This document shows positions 45,526-55,330 of a DNA stretch of 63,900 nucleotides, in pieces; the stretch's first letter is position 1; the number at the start of each line of letters is the position of its first letter. Both the position numbers and the translations under genes were made by a program. The DNA is taken from contig NZ_SZNH01000019.1 of NCBI RefSeq assembly GCF_005869855.1, forward strand, positions 57,558-121,457, given 5' to 3'. A model generated the notes under the pieces. That model worked only from the letters and a program-made list of their open reading frames with translations. It had not been told where the DNA came from and made no database searches. Source of the stretch: Nostoc sp. PA-18-2419. GTDB taxonomy: Bacteria > Cyanobacteriota > Cyanobacteriia > Cyanobacteriales > Nostocaceae.

Positions 45526-47616
45526 TTAGCATTGATTATTGGGCACTTTCATTGTCTGAGTTGGTATCCATACAGTAAAAATTGAGCCAATACTCACAGT
45601 TGATTCTATTTCAATTCGACCTCGATGCAGTTCTACAAGTTGTTTTGTTAAAGCCAATCCCAATCCAGTACCCTCGTAACGGCGGCGATAGGGTGTATCG
45701 AGTTGTTGAAATTTCTCAAACAGTAGTGGTAATTGTTCTTCAGGAATGCCTATGCCGGTGTCTTCCACTTGAAAAATGGCGGTATCGTCCTCTACCCAAA
45801 GACGCAAAGTAACGTCGCCACTTTCGGGGGTAAATTTAATCGCATTAGTTAACAGATTCCAGAGAATTTGTTGTACTCGTTCGGCATCAGCAGTAAAGCG
45901 ATCGCGTTCAGGATTGATTTGCAAATCAAGTTTGAGACTAATTTGTTCGCTGGTTGCTTTTTTTTGCAATGATTTCACAGCATTTTCGGCAACATTTATC
46001 AAAGAAAATTCTGAAATATTTAAAGCTGTCTTCCCAGCCTCGATTTGTGATAAATCGAGGATGTCATTAATCATATCTAATAAATGTTCTCCACTATCGT
46101 GGATTGTTTGCAGATAATCCCGTTGTCGTTGACTCAATTCACCCAAAGGCCAGCGTAACAACGTCGAAGACATCCCAATCACATAAGTTAAAGGTGTGAG
46201 TAATTCATGACTGATGGTAGCGAGAAATTCACTTCTGAGGCGGCTAGCAGCTTCAGCAGCGAGGAGAGCATCGCGTAGGGCCCTTGTATGTTCAATAACT
46301 CGTTGTTCTAGTGTTTGTTTTTCTTGGGTGAGGGTTTGCATTAACTCAGCTTGGTGAATGGCGATCGCTAATTGTTCGGCGATGGAACTGAGCAAGTTTT
46401 TTTCGCTATCAGTCCACTGACGTGGATTCTCGCACTGATGAGCAATCAGCAATCCCCAGAGTTTTTCCTCAAAAATAATCGGTGCAGCCAATTTTGCCCG
46501 GACTTGGCATTCTCTTAAAAAATTTAACAAACACTCTTCTAAAACATAAGTTTTTTCGACATCATCTACCGCTAAAGTAAAGCCTTGGCGATACTTTTCC
46601 CAACATTGAGAAGTTGGAAAAAAGCAATTTTTTTCACTATAATTCAACACCGATATAATACTATCTGTTACACGGGCTTCATAGATAACATAACCTCGGT
46701 ACTTTTGATACTCTTGTGAGAGAGATTGACTATTGACTGATAGACAAAGCGAGGAGTTACTGTTATTGGAAGAAAAATCCGAGTCAAGGTTTTCTTGAAT
46801 TAAGACTTCAGGTTTAATACTACTAGCTAAAATTCCCTCTGTTGTAGCCAGCGCTGTGTCATTGAGAGCAATAGTATTAAATTGGTGTTGTTGAGTCTTG
46901 ACTTTGGAACCCTCAAATTTATAAATTACTAATCTGTCTAATTCCAAAAACTCACGCACTTGTGTAATTGCTGTTGCCATAATTACTGGCAAATCTAGGC
47001 TTTTGCGGATCTGCGTTGTTACCTGGTTTAACAGCTGTTCTTGGGAAATTTGTTTTTTTAGGGCATCTTCTACTGGTTGACAAATATAAACAGCCGGGCC
47101 CGTTGAGCTTGGAGGTGATATTATTTCTTGATTTGGCTGAGTCAGAAAATATTCTAATAACAACAGCGTGAATTTACTTTGGAGCGTAGCATCGTTAAGT
47201 CTAATTACTTGGTGATAGCGTTCCAGGTTTTGGTGAGTCTGGGAACTGCACTCAAACAAGTTTCTCAATTGCAAGACAAAAGAAGCGATCGCCTCTAAAT
47301 TAAATGTCAATCTAGTATTAATCTGTGATTCTCTATTGCCTAGTTGTGAGTTGTCAGTAAGTAGTTTTTCTTCCTCATCTCCCTCGTCCCTTTCTAAATT
47401 TCCTAGCAGCAGCGCACTAAACTGCTCAGAAACAACTACTGTAAACCTTTGCCTTTCCCACTCCACAGGTATAAGAATCGACGCCAAAATAGCATCTGTG
47501 AGTACCAGAGTGGCACTTCCTACCGTTTGAGCCATCTGCTCTAACAATTCCCGTAGCTGATTGAATACAACAATAGGCAAGGTTCGAGAAAAGCTCAAAT
47601 CAGGAGAACTCAGCAT
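45526..47616 (-). CDS. GAF-domain sensor histidine kinase
   Basis: 696 residues. N-terminal region (1-200) of unknown fold; GAF domain about 205-435 with RECQVRAKLAAPIIFEEKLWGLLIAHQC; dimer/phosphoacceptor FLATISHELLTPLTYVIG with the His near 470; ATPase domain with NLLTNAIKFT, DTGIGIPEEQLPLLFEKFQ and GTGLGLALTKQL. Cytosolic with no membrane segment. The GAF lacks the usual chromophore Cys-His of phytochromes, so the ligand is unknown. No response regulator is adjacent. Confidence 0.92.
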   Translation of the reverse strand: MLSSPDLSFSRTLPIVVFNQLRELLEQMAQTVGSATLVLTDAILASILIPVEWERQRFTVVVSEQFSALLLGNLERDEGDEEEKLLTDNSQLGNRESQINTRLTFNLEAIASFVLQLRNLFECSSQTHQNLERYHQVIRLNDATLQSKFTLLLLEYFLTQPNQEIISPPSSTGPAVYICQPVEDALKKQISQEQLLNQVTTQIRKSLDLPVIMATAITQVREFLELDRLVIYKFEGSKVKTQQHQFNTIALNDTALATTEGILASSIKPEVLIQENLDSDFSSNNSNSSLCLSVNSQSLSQEYQKYRGYVIYEARVTDSIISVLNYSEKNCFFPTSQCWEKYRQGFTLAVDDVEKTYVLEECLLNFLRECQVRAKLAAPIIFEEKLWGLLIAHQCENPRQWTDSEKNLLSSIAEQLAIAIHQAELMQTLTQEKQTLEQRVIEHTRALRDALLAAEAASRLRSEFLATISHELLTPLTYVIGMSSTLLRWPLGELSQRQRDYLQTIHDSGEHLLDMINDILDLSQIEAGKTALNISEFSLINVAENAVKSLQKKATSEQISLKLDLQINPERDRFTADAERVQQILWNLLTNAIKFTPESGDVTLRLWVEDDTAIFQVEDTGIGIPEEQLPLLFEKFQQLDTPYRRRYEGTGLGLALTKQLVELHRGRIEIESTVSIGSIFTVWIPTQTMKVPNNQC

Positions 47617-47789
47617 TTTTAATCATTCTGGTAAGAGAGGGCTGAATGCAAAAACGAAAGTTTATTTTTCTTAAGAGAAACTCACGGTTAAGAGGAGGTA
47701 GTGCGGGGACATAAAGTCTTCGGAATTCTGAATTCTGACTCCTTTTTTATTGTCTATTAACCAACAGCTTAAGACTGTAATACAAGATT

Positions 47790-50700
47790 ATGCATCGTAT
47801 AAGTGGCATATCGGGCGGATGGGATCAGTCAGAGGGTTTAACTTTTGTAGAACAAACTCCAGCGACCTTGGTGTTGATTACGGCTGCTGATACCGACATT
47901 CAAACCTTGGCAACTGCGATTCCAAAATTACCTGCACGCTTTCCGACATTCAGAGTCGCCAACCTGTTGCAATTGCAGCAACAACTAAGTATAGATACTT
48001 ACGCAGAGCAAGTTTTAGAATTTGCCCAAGTAATAATTCTCCGTCTGTTAGGGGGACGTTCTTACTGGGGTTATGGCTTAGAAGTAGTGCAGGAAATTGT
48101 GCAACGTAAGGGTATAACCCTTATTGTAATGCCAGGAGACGACAGTCTAGATCCCAACTTAATCTCCCAGTCTACCTTGCCTTTGGGCATTGTTAACCAG
48201 ATATGGCAGTATTTTAGCGAAGGCGGGATAGAAAATTTCGTGAATGCTCTGCAATTTATCGCCGACGCTTGCCTTTCGACTGCATATAATCCTTTGCCAC
48301 CTCAGCGCATTCCGCGTGTGGGATTGTATGAATGGGGAGCCGGGAGATGGGGCATGGGAAGAGGATGGGGAGCAGGGAGCAGGGAGCAGAGGGGAGAAGA
48401 TCCTCCCCTGCACCCCGCCCCCTGCCCCCATGCTTCTCCCTCATCTTCCCACACTCCCAATCCCCATTACCCCTTATCCCCAGAGGCGGCCCCACCTTCC
48501 CCAATTTCCAAAGTTGGCATCCTTTTCTACCGCGCCCATTATTTAGCGGGAAACACCAAGGTAATCGATGCTTTATGCCAAGCTTTGGTACAGAAAAATT
48601 TACAACCAGTGCCAGTTTTTGTTTCGTCGTTGCGTGAACCAGATGTTCAGCTTGAGTTGAGTGAATTTTTTCAACCCAAAGAAACTGAACCAATTGCACT
48701 GCTACTGAATACCACCAGTTTTTCTCTAGCAAAGTTGGAGAGCGAAACACCCCAAACCGAACTGTGGCAAAAATTAGATGTGCCTGTATTGCAGGTTATT
48801 CTTAGTGGCGGGTCAGTTGAACAGTGGGAGTTACAGCTTAAAGGGCTTTCTCCCCGTGATATTGGGATGAATGTAGCCCTACCAGAAGTAGATGGGCGGA
48901 TTATTACTCGTGCTGTGTCTTTTAAAGCAGTGCAAACTCGTAATTCCGATTTAGAGACAGATGTGGTAGTTTATGAACCAGTGAGCGATCGCATCGAGTT
49001 CGTTGCTCAACTAGCAGCAAATTGGGTGCGTCTGCGTTCTAAACCACCCCAAGAGCGGCGAATTGCCCTAATTTTGGCAAACTACCCCAACCGCAATGGA
49101 CGCCTAGCTAATGGTGTGGGACTCGATACCCCAGCTAGTTGTGTAGAAATCCTCCAAGCTTTACATCAGGCTGGCTATCAAGTAGAAAATCCACCTGCTC
49201 AAGGAGATGAGTTGATTCAACGGCTAACATCTGGCGTAACCAACGATCCGGAAAGTCGAGAATGGCGTCCGGCGCAGCAAAGTGTCTCTTGGAGAGAGTA
49301 TCAAGAGTATTTCGCTTGTTTGCCGCCAGCAGTGCAGCAGGGTATTAGTGAACGTTGGGGAGTGGGAGACCAGGAGAGCAATCAAGAATTCTTCCCCTGT
49401 GCCCCTGTGCCCCTCTGCTCCTCTGCCTCTATCCCCGTTCCCGGAATTCAACTCGGCAATATCTTCGTGGGAATTCAGCCGTCAAGGGGTTATGATAATG
49501 ACCCCAGTTTGAATTATCATGCACCGGACTTAGAACCAACCCATGCTTATTTAGCTTTTTACTATTGGGTTAGAGAATGTTTTGCTGCTGATGCTGTAGT
49601 TCATGTGGGCAAACACGGAAACTTAGAATGGCTACCCGGTAAAAGTGTGGCTTTATCGAGCAATTGTTACCCAGAAGTCGCTTTCGGTGCCCTTCCCCAC
49701 TTGTACCCGTTTATTGTCAATGACCCTGGTGAAGGTTCTCAAGCCAAACGTCGCGCTCAAGCAGTGATTATAGACCACCTGACGCCACCGATGACTCGTG
49801 CAGAACTCTACGGTTCTTTGCAACAGCTGGAAAATTTAATTGATGAGTATTATGAAGCAGAAAGCTTAGATCCTTCCCGTTTGCCAGCGATTCGCGATCG
49901 CATTCGCGAACTAACTCTTAAAGAAAATTTGCATCTGGATTTAGGAATTCAAAACGAAGAAATTTTGAATTCAGAATTTTTAATTTTGAATTCTTTAGAT
50001 GGTTATCTTTGTGAACTCAAAGAAGCTCAAATCCGCGATGGCTTGCACATTTTTGGGCAATGTCCTCAAGGACAGCAATTAAGAGATTTAATAGTAGCGA
50101 TCGCTCGCATACCCAATCGCTATTCTTTAGGCATTACCCGTGCCATAGCTGAAGATTGGGGTTTAGACTTCGACCCCCTGACAGCAGACTTGTCTATGAC
50201 TAGCGGTCAATATTCAGTAGTCAATAGCACAGAATGTCGCACTATCGGTGATATTGTTGAAGTCCTAGAACAACACGCTGCCCTTTTAGTAGAACAACTT
50301 ATAAACCAGAATTCAGAATTCAGAATTCAGAATTCAGCACTCCCGACTCCCGACTCCCCACTCACCACTACCTTGGACTGGATACGCGATCGCCTACTTC
50401 CAACTTTACAACAAACCCACGAAGAGATTACCCATTTATTACACGGACTTGATGGCGGGTACGTAAAGAGCGCTCCATCTGGCGCACCCACCCGCGGACG
50501 CCCGGAAGTTCTACCAACGGGGAGAAACTTTTATTCCGTGGATATTCGCGCCATTCCCACAGAGACAGCTTGGGATATCGGTAGAAAAGCCGCTGAAACT
50601 CTGATTGAATATTACACTCAAGAACATGGTGAGTATCCAAAAACACTAGGCTTATCATTGTGGGGAACTGCCACCATGAGAACTGGAGGTGATGATATTG

Positions 50701-51809
50701 CCGAGGCTTTGGCTTTACTGGGAGTAAGACCCGTGTGGGATGGTGCAGCACGGCGAGTCGTGGATTTTGAAATTTTACCCTTGGCAGTTTTAGGGCGTCC
50801 CCGTGTAGATGTTACCTTGCGAATTTCCGGATTCTTCCGCGATGCTTTTCCCAATTTAATTGATTTATTCGCTCAAGCAGTGACAGCGGTGGCAAACTTA
50901 GATGAACCCCCAGAACAGAACCCTTTGGCCGTTGCAGTTCGCCAAGAGACTGATTTGTGGACTCAACAAGGTTTAACTTTAGAAGCAGCAAAAATGCGAT
51001 CGCTTTATCGTATCTTTGGTTCTCGTCCAGGTGCTTATGGTGCCGGACTCCAAGGTCTAATAGAATCGCAAAATTGGACAGATGACCAAGATTTAGCCCG
51101 CGCCTACATTAACTGGAGTTCTTACGCCTACTCCTCGGCAGGGGGAGCAGGGGAGCAGGGAGCAGGGAGCAGAGGAGACAAAATTACTTCCCCCAGCCCC
51201 CAGCAAAGAGCCCCTCTGCCTCTTAACCCCACTCCCGAAATCTTCGAGCAACGCTTAGCCCAAATGCAAGTTGTACTCCACAATCAAGACAACCGCGAAC
51301 ACGACCTGCTCGATTCTGATGATTATTACCAATTCCAGGGTGGCTTAACAGTTGCAGTGCGTTCTCTACAAGGAAAAAATCCCCAAACCTATTTTGGGGA
51401 TCATTCTATACCTACCCAACCGCGAATCCGCCAATTAAGAGAAGAAATTGCACGGGTGTATCGTTCTCGCGTAATTAATCCTAAGTGGATTGCGGGAGTC
51501 ATGCGTCACGGTTATAAAGGTGCTTTTGAAATGGCGGCGACGGTGGATTATTTATTTGCCTACGATGCTACAACTAAATGTGTCGAAGATTATATGTATC
51601 AAGGCATCGTGCAAGCTTATTTACTCGATCCAGTTGTCTTGGAATTTATTGAGGAAAAGAACCCTTATGCACTGCGTGATATTGCTGAAAGATTAATCGA
51701 AGCACACAAGCGCAATTTATGGCAGGATGTAAATATAGGAACATTAGAAATTTTGAGAAACCTAGTACATCAAGCTGAAGCAGTTATCGAAGAAAAATCA
51801 ATGGTGTAG
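47790..51809 (+). CDS. cobN: Cobaltochelatase subunit CobN
   Basis: 1339 residues, slightly longer than usual because of in-frame repeat insertions. Diagnostic text: RIALILANYPNRNGRLANGVGLDTPASCV, VHVGKHGNLEWLPGKSVALS, GALPHLYPFIVNDPGEG and GTATMRTGGDDIAEALALLG. CobN is the large subunit that inserts cobalt into the corrin ring with CobS/CobT-like ATPases; related ChlH inserts magnesium. It lies upstream of a peptidoglycan-binding gene by 9 bases. No cobalamin riboswitch was found in 47617-47789. Confidence 0.94.
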   Translation: MHRISGISGGWDQSEGLTFVEQTPATLVLITAADTDIQTLATAIPKLPARFPTFRVANLLQLQQQLSIDTYAEQVLEFAQVIILRLLGGRSYWGYGLEVVQEIVQRKGITLIVMPGDDSLDPNLISQSTLPLGIVNQIWQYFSEGGIENFVNALQFIADACLSTAYNPLPPQRIPRVGLYEWGAGRWGMGRGWGAGSREQRGEDPPLHPAPCPHASPSSSHTPNPHYPLSPEAAPPSPISKVGILFYRAHYLAGNTKVIDALCQALVQKNLQPVPVFVSSLREPDVQLELSEFFQPKETEPIALLLNTTSFSLAKLESETPQTELWQKLDVPVLQVILSGGSVEQWELQLKGLSPRDIGMNVALPEVDGRIITRAVSFKAVQTRNSDLETDVVVYEPVSDRIEFVAQLAANWVRLRSKPPQERRIALILANYPNRNGRLANGVGLDTPASCVEILQALHQAGYQVENPPAQGDELIQRLTSGVTNDPESREWRPAQQSVSWREYQEYFACLPPAVQQGISERWGVGDQESNQEFFPCAPVPLCSSASIPVPGIQLGNIFVGIQPSRGYDNDPSLNYHAPDLEPTHAYLAFYYWVRECFAADAVVHVGKHGNLEWLPGKSVALSSNCYPEVAFGALPHLYPFIVNDPGEGSQAKRRAQAVIIDHLTPPMTRAELYGSLQQLENLIDEYYEAESLDPSRLPAIRDRIRELTLKENLHLDLGIQNEEILNSEFLILNSLDGYLCELKEAQIRDGLHIFGQCPQGQQLRDLIVAIARIPNRYSLGITRAIAEDWGLDFDPLTADLSMTSGQYSVVNSTECRTIGDIVEVLEQHAALLVEQLINQNSEFRIQNSALPTPDSPLTTTLDWIRDRLLPTLQQTHEEITHLLHGLDGGYVKSAPSGAPTRGRPEVLPTGRNFYSVDIRAIPTETAWDIGRKAAETLIEYYTQEHGEYPKTLGLSLWGTATMRTGGDDIAEALALLGVRPVWDGAARRVVDFEILPLAVLGRPRVDVTLRISGFFRDAFPNLIDLFAQAVTAVANLDEPPEQNPLAVAVRQETDLWTQQGLTLEAAKMRSLYRIFGSRPGAYGAGLQGLIESQNWTDDQDLARAYINWSSYAYSSAGGAGEQGAGSRGDKITSPSPQQRAPLPLNPTPEIFEQRLAQMQVVLHNQDNREHDLLDSDDYYQFQGGLTVAVRSLQGKNPQTYFGDHSIPTQPRIRQLREEIARVYRSRVINPKWIAGVMRHGYKGAFEMAATVDYLFAYDATTKCVEDYMYQGIVQAYLLDPVVLEFIEEKNPYALRDIAERLIEAHKRNLWQDVNIGTLEILRNLVHQAEAVIEEKSMV
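48334..51235. repeat. five in-frame repeat insertions inside cobN
   Basis: Low-complexity text interrupts conserved CobN sequence at about 48334-48508, 49359-49443, 49945-49996, 50306-50370 and 51136-51235. They consist of GGGAGCAGGG, CCCCTGCCCC and AATTCAGAATTC-type units, the same kinds of repeats that fill intergenic DNA. All keep the frame. Boundaries are estimated from where the conserved protein text stops and resumes. Confidence 0.8.
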
Positions 51810-51818
51810 GAAAAAAAT

Positions 51819-52955
51819 ATGGAGAATCTTGCGTATTTACACCTAGCTAATGCTTATGAAGACGGCACACCCAGTGAATTGATTTCGCTCAGTTGTTTGT
51901 TAAACAAAGCAACTGCACCAGACTGGAACCGGCTTTCTGGAAAGGCTTGGAAGTATATGCTGCCCCTTGTTTTATCTTTGTCTATTCTCAGTGCTGTCAG
52001 CAGCGTCATGGCACTAGAAAAAGGCGATCAAGGGCCTTCTGTCAGAAATTTACAACAAAAGTTAAAATCAGCAGGTTTTTATCAAGCTCCTATCACTCAA
52101 GTATATGATACATCCACGGAAGAATCTGTGCGGCGCTTCCAAAAAGCTGCTGATATACAAGTAAACGGTGTTGTCGGAGCAACCACCCTGGAAAAATTAG
52201 AAAAATGGCAACCGAAAAAGCCGAGTAATACAACTGCACAAGCTAAAAAAACGACTACGACTACACAAGCTAAAAAAACCAGCACTACAACCGTAGCTAG
52301 TTCGGCAACTAATCAACGCCATAATTCCAACTATTTGATGAAGGGAGATGAAGGGCAAGACGTAAAGGTTTTGCAAGAACGCTTAAGAGTTGCAGGCTTC
52401 TATTACGGGAACAGCACAGGAATATTTGGCCCGATTACTGAAGAAGCTGTTAGGCGCTTTCAAGATTCTTACAACTTAAGCGTTGATGGAATTGTTGGCC
52501 CGGCAACATCACGTAAATTGCCGCCAGTTGGCGTCGGTGATGGAGAAGAAACTCCTAAAAAAGTAGCAGATCGAGATAAACTCCGCCTTGGCGATCGCGG
52601 CGAGCCAGTTAGAATTGTTCAAGAACAATTAATTCAGGCAGGATATTTAGAGGGAGAGCCAAATGGCTACTATGGTCCCTACACTGCGGATGCTGTCAAG
52701 AGATTTCAGTCAGCTAATTTCTTGAGTGCAAGTGGCGTTGCTGGCCCAACTACTAGAGCTAAATTATATGGCTCAATAAATACTGCCTCTAAAAGCGACT
52801 TTAGTGTTCTGGAAATTCAAACGCGACTACGGGAGCGAGGTTTTTATAAAGGCAAGCTCAACGGTGTGATGGCAGATGACACCAAAAAAGCAATCAAGCA
52901 AGCCCAAGAATTTTACGGCATTAGTCTTAAGGATCTTAAGAGCGGACGCTTTTAG
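51819..52955 (+). CDS. Peptidoglycan-binding protein with PG_binding_1 repeats (Alr1690-like)
   Basis: 378 residues. An N-terminal hydrophobic segment (about 47-66, MLPLVLSLSILSAVSSVMAL) precedes four PG_binding_1 repeats, each ending in the motif RRFQ or a variant with G/VxGP/AT (QVNGVVGATTLEKL, SVDGIVGPATSRKL, SASGVAGPTTRAKL). The linker is Thr/Lys-rich. It should bind the cell wall. It is convergent with furA as in Anabaena, where the corresponding gene alr1690 gives a read-through antisense furA transcript. Confidence 0.9.
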   Translation: MENLAYLHLANAYEDGTPSELISLSCLLNKATAPDWNRLSGKAWKYMLPLVLSLSILSAVSSVMALEKGDQGPSVRNLQQKLKSAGFYQAPITQVYDTSTEESVRRFQKAADIQVNGVVGATTLEKLEKWQPKKPSNTTAQAKKTTTTTQAKKTSTTTVASSATNQRHNSNYLMKGDEGQDVKVLQERLRVAGFYYGNSTGIFGPITEEAVRRFQDSYNLSVDGIVGPATSRKLPPVGVGDGEETPKKVADRDKLRLGDRGEPVRIVQEQLIQAGYLEGEPNGYYGPYTADAVKRFQSANFLSASGVAGPTTRAKLYGSINTASKSDFSVLEIQTRLRERGFYKGKLNGVMADDTKKAIKQAQEFYGISLKDLKSGRF

Positions 52956-52963
52956 CATCCGCT
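52941..52963 (+). terminator. hairpin overlapping the stop codon
   Basis: AGCGGACGC and GCATCCGCT pair with one mismatch around a 5-base loop that contains the TAG stop. The tail TTTGGTGTTGTT is a weak U-tract, so read-through toward furA is plausible. Confidence 0.5.
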
Positions 52964-53085
52964 TTGGTGTTGTTAGTATCAGTCCTCAACTGGTTGCTTG
53001 CCTCCAGTAACAGCAAATTACGAACTGCTCAAAATTCGACTAACTTGGTTAATTTGAGTAGTTTCGTTTTTTATATACCCAAGTT

Positions 53086-53541
53086 CTAGAGCGGCATCAG
53101 CGCTCGTTGGCACTTGGGACACACTGCATGGATAGTCATTTGACAATCAAGTAAGTGAAAACCTTCTTTTTGAGCAGTTTTCCCCCCAATTTTTAAAATT
53201 GAGTCATTTTTAAACTCAATGGTTGAGTTACACCTGACACAAATTAGGTGATGGTGATGATGGGGATAGGGTTGGTTGAGTTCATAATGTTTATGTCCCT
53301 CGCCCAATTCTAATTCCCGTAGAATTCCCATTCTCGCCATCAACTTTAAACTCCGATAAATAGTTGACAGACTGATCCCTTTACCATCAGTTTCTAAACG
53401 ATGATAAAGATCTTCCGCACTCAAATGTTCACCTTGTGGAAGTTCTTGAAAAATGTGTAAAATTGTTTCGCGCTGGGGAGTTAAACGCCAGCCTCGCTCG
53501 TTCAGTTCTGCCTTGAGTGAAGTAGTTGTGTAGACAGTCAT
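53086..53541 (-). CDS. furA: Ferric uptake regulator FurA
   Basis: 151 residues. Winged helix RGWRLTPQRETILHIFQ to STIYRSLKLMARMGIL, then the metal/dimer part with HKHYELNQPYPHHHHHLICVRC. The five cysteines are at 101, 104, 133, 141 and 144 (CVRC, C133, CPKC), as in Anabaena FurA. It represses iron-uptake and other genes with Fe(II) and also senses heme and redox state. The gene lies next to sigC and faces the Alr1690-like gene, as in Anabaena. Confidence 0.97.
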   Translation of the reverse strand: MTVYTTTSLKAELNERGWRLTPQRETILHIFQELPQGEHLSAEDLYHRLETDGKGISLSTIYRSLKLMARMGILRELELGEGHKHYELNQPYPHHHHHLICVRCNSTIEFKNDSILKIGGKTAQKEGFHLLDCQMTIHAVCPKCQRALMPL

Positions 53542-53545
53542 AGCT

Positions 53546-53580
53546 AATATTTCTCAACTAACACGCTTTGTTGAGAATAT
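53546..53580. promoter_or_regulatory. inverted repeat upstream of furA, candidate Fur box
   Basis: AATATTTCTCAAC and GTTGAGAATAT form an inverted repeat with an 11-base spacer, starting 5 bases before the furA ATG. Fur boxes are AT-rich imperfect palindromes, and FurA of Anabaena is autoregulated. The match to a strict iron-box consensus is loose. Confidence 0.45.
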
Positions 53581-53945
53581 AACAAATCTTTGGAGCAATT
53601 TGCAACAATCATTACCTATTGAGAATATTTACTAAATGCTCGAAAAATGTTGATCAAAAGTCAGCTAACAGTCGATCCCCAGCTTCAAGATATTCGGAGC
53701 AAAGATCTGGGGAAAACTCTACTATAACTGGTGCAAATTATTTGCTATAAGGCTTGAAGAAGTTTTGTTGCAATTTGTAATTCAATACACCACAGTACAG
53801 TACCACATCTGTGCTACCCTACAATAATTTAATTTTCTTTTCATGTCTATTTCATTTAATTGAAAACCACTGTCTATCTAGGGAGCAAATACAGTCATTT
53901 GTTCATAATCATTTGCCAGGTAAGTTTTCAAATAAAACGCAAAAT

Positions 53946-53970
53946 CTGAACGGAGGAAACCTCCGCTCAG
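53946..53970 (-). terminator. rho-independent terminator of sigC
   Basis: On the minus strand CTGAGCGGAGG pairs with CCTCCGTTCAG (one G-U-like mismatch) around TTT, followed by ATTTTGCGTTTTATTT. It lies 110 bases after the sigC stop. Confidence 0.75.
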
Positions 53971-54079
53971 ACGCCACTTAACTACCATACGGGTTCTCCA
54001 AAGGAGTACAAACTAAAACGCCCGTCCAAACATAGTGGCTCAACTTTCTCACAAATGACTAATGACAAATTACCATTGG

Positions 54080-55330
54080 CTAACTTAGAGACTCCAAATA
54101 ATCGCGGATGAGGTTACGGCGTTTGGGTTGGCGTAACTTTTGCAAAGCCTTAGATTCAATTTGTCTTACTCGTTCCCGCGATAAGTCAAGAGCGCGTCCA
54201 ATTTCTGCTAAAGAGTAGGGATGACCATCAGCCAAACCAAATCGCATCAAAATTACGTCGCGTTCCCGGCTAGTCAAATCTGATAGAAGATGATGCAAGT
54301 CTTTTTGTAAAGATTCTCGCATTAACATCTCTTCTGGAGTCACATTGTCAGTCTCGAGTAATTCTCCTAACTCAGTGTCTTTATCCTTTCCTACCTTGGT
54401 TTCCAAAGAGACGGAGCGAGGAACCCGCAACAAAACTTCCCGAACTTGTGCGGGTGTCATTTCTAACTCAGTGGCTAAATCCTCTAAAGTTGGGGTGCGA
54501 CCTTTTTCTTGAGCAATTTTGCGTTGGGCTTTTTTGATTTTGTTTAACTTTTCAGTAATATGAACAGGTAGGCGAATGGTGCGACTAGAAGTAGCGATCG
54601 CCCGTGTAATTCCCTGACGAATCCACCAGTAAGCATAGGTACTGAAGCGATAACCCTTTGTTGGGTCAAATTTCTCTACAGCCCTCTCTAAACCTAAAGT
54701 ACCTTCTTGGACTAAATCCAACAATTCCAAACCACGATTTTGATACTTCTTAGCAACAGACACAACCAGGCGAAGATTAGCCTTAATCATGTGTTCTTTT
54801 GCCTGGAGTCCTTGGGATTGAATTTGCTCCAACTCTTCCACAGTCAACTTGGCGATTTCAGCCCAGCGACGTTTGCCATCTGCCAAAATCGGTCTAAGAT
54901 TTGATACAACGACACCAGCAGTAGCAGCCCACCTTTCCAAAGACGGGCGATGTCCTAGTTCCGAGGTCAGACGCTCTTGAACTTCAATTAACCTTAGATA
55001 AGGCGAAATTACCTCATCTCCTTGCTTTGCAGCATTAGCAAGCACTATCCGCATCCGCAAATAACGCTGAACTTTTTGAGCTTCTGAAACCTCTTCATCC
55101 CGCCCCAACAACCTAACCCGGCCAATTTCCTGAAGATATAAACGTACAAGATCTGTACTACGGCGGTTAGCGTTAGCAGCAAAGTTAGTATGGTCAACAG
55201 AAGCCATTTCTAACTCCTGTAGATCGTCTACTGATAACTCACTTTCATCAACTGTGAGATCCGAGTCCAAAACCTGGCGGGACTTTTGGGTATTGTAGGC
55301 GGCATCTGCATAAAAAGATGTTGCTGGCAT
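54080..55330 (-). CDS. sigC: RNA polymerase sigma factor SigC (group 2)
   Basis: 416 residues from the ATG at 55330; a TTG 12 bases upstream is less likely. The start MPATSFYADAAYNTQKSRQ and the acidic linker are those of cyanobacterial SigC. Region 1.2 is DLVRLYLQEIGRVRLL; region 2 ANLRLVVSVAKKYQNRGLELLDLVQEG and FSTYAYWWIRQGITRAI; region 4 LMRFGLADGHPYSLAEIGRALDLSRERVRQIE. It is not SigA, which has a different N-terminus. In Anabaena sigC is induced in heterocyst differentiation and sits beside furA as here. Confidence 0.93.
   Translation of the reverse strand: MPATSFYADAAYNTQKSRQVLDSDLTVDESELSVDDLQELEMASVDHTNFAANANRRSTDLVRLYLQEIGRVRLLGRDEEVSEAQKVQRYLRMRIVLANAAKQGDEVISPYLRLIEVQERLTSELGHRPSLERWAATAGVVVSNLRPILADGKRRWAEIAKLTVEELEQIQSQGLQAKEHMIKANLRLVVSVAKKYQNRGLELLDLVQEGTLGLERAVEKFDPTKGYRFSTYAYWWIRQGITRAIATSSRTIRLPVHITEKLNKIKKAQRKIAQEKGRTPTLEDLATELEMTPAQVREVLLRVPRSVSLETKVGKDKDTELGELLETDNVTPEEMLMRESLQKDLHHLLSDLTSRERDVILMRFGLADGHPYSLAEIGRALDLSRERVRQIESKALQKLRQPKRRNLIRDYLESLS

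Larger units (their letters stand above)
53542..54079. other. furA upstream region / sigC downstream region
   Basis: 538 bases. Contains the inverted repeat at 53546-53580 next to furA, a second TTGAGAATATT at about 53624, and the sigC terminator at 53946-53970. HIP1-free and AT-rich between 53580 and 53930. Confidence 0.5.

Noticed and set aside
47617..47789. cobalamin riboswitch before cobN
   Set aside because: No B12 box or matching fold was seen in the leader.
54080..55330. principal sigma factor SigA
   Set aside because: The N-terminus and neighbour furA fit SigC; SigA has a different start and acidic region.
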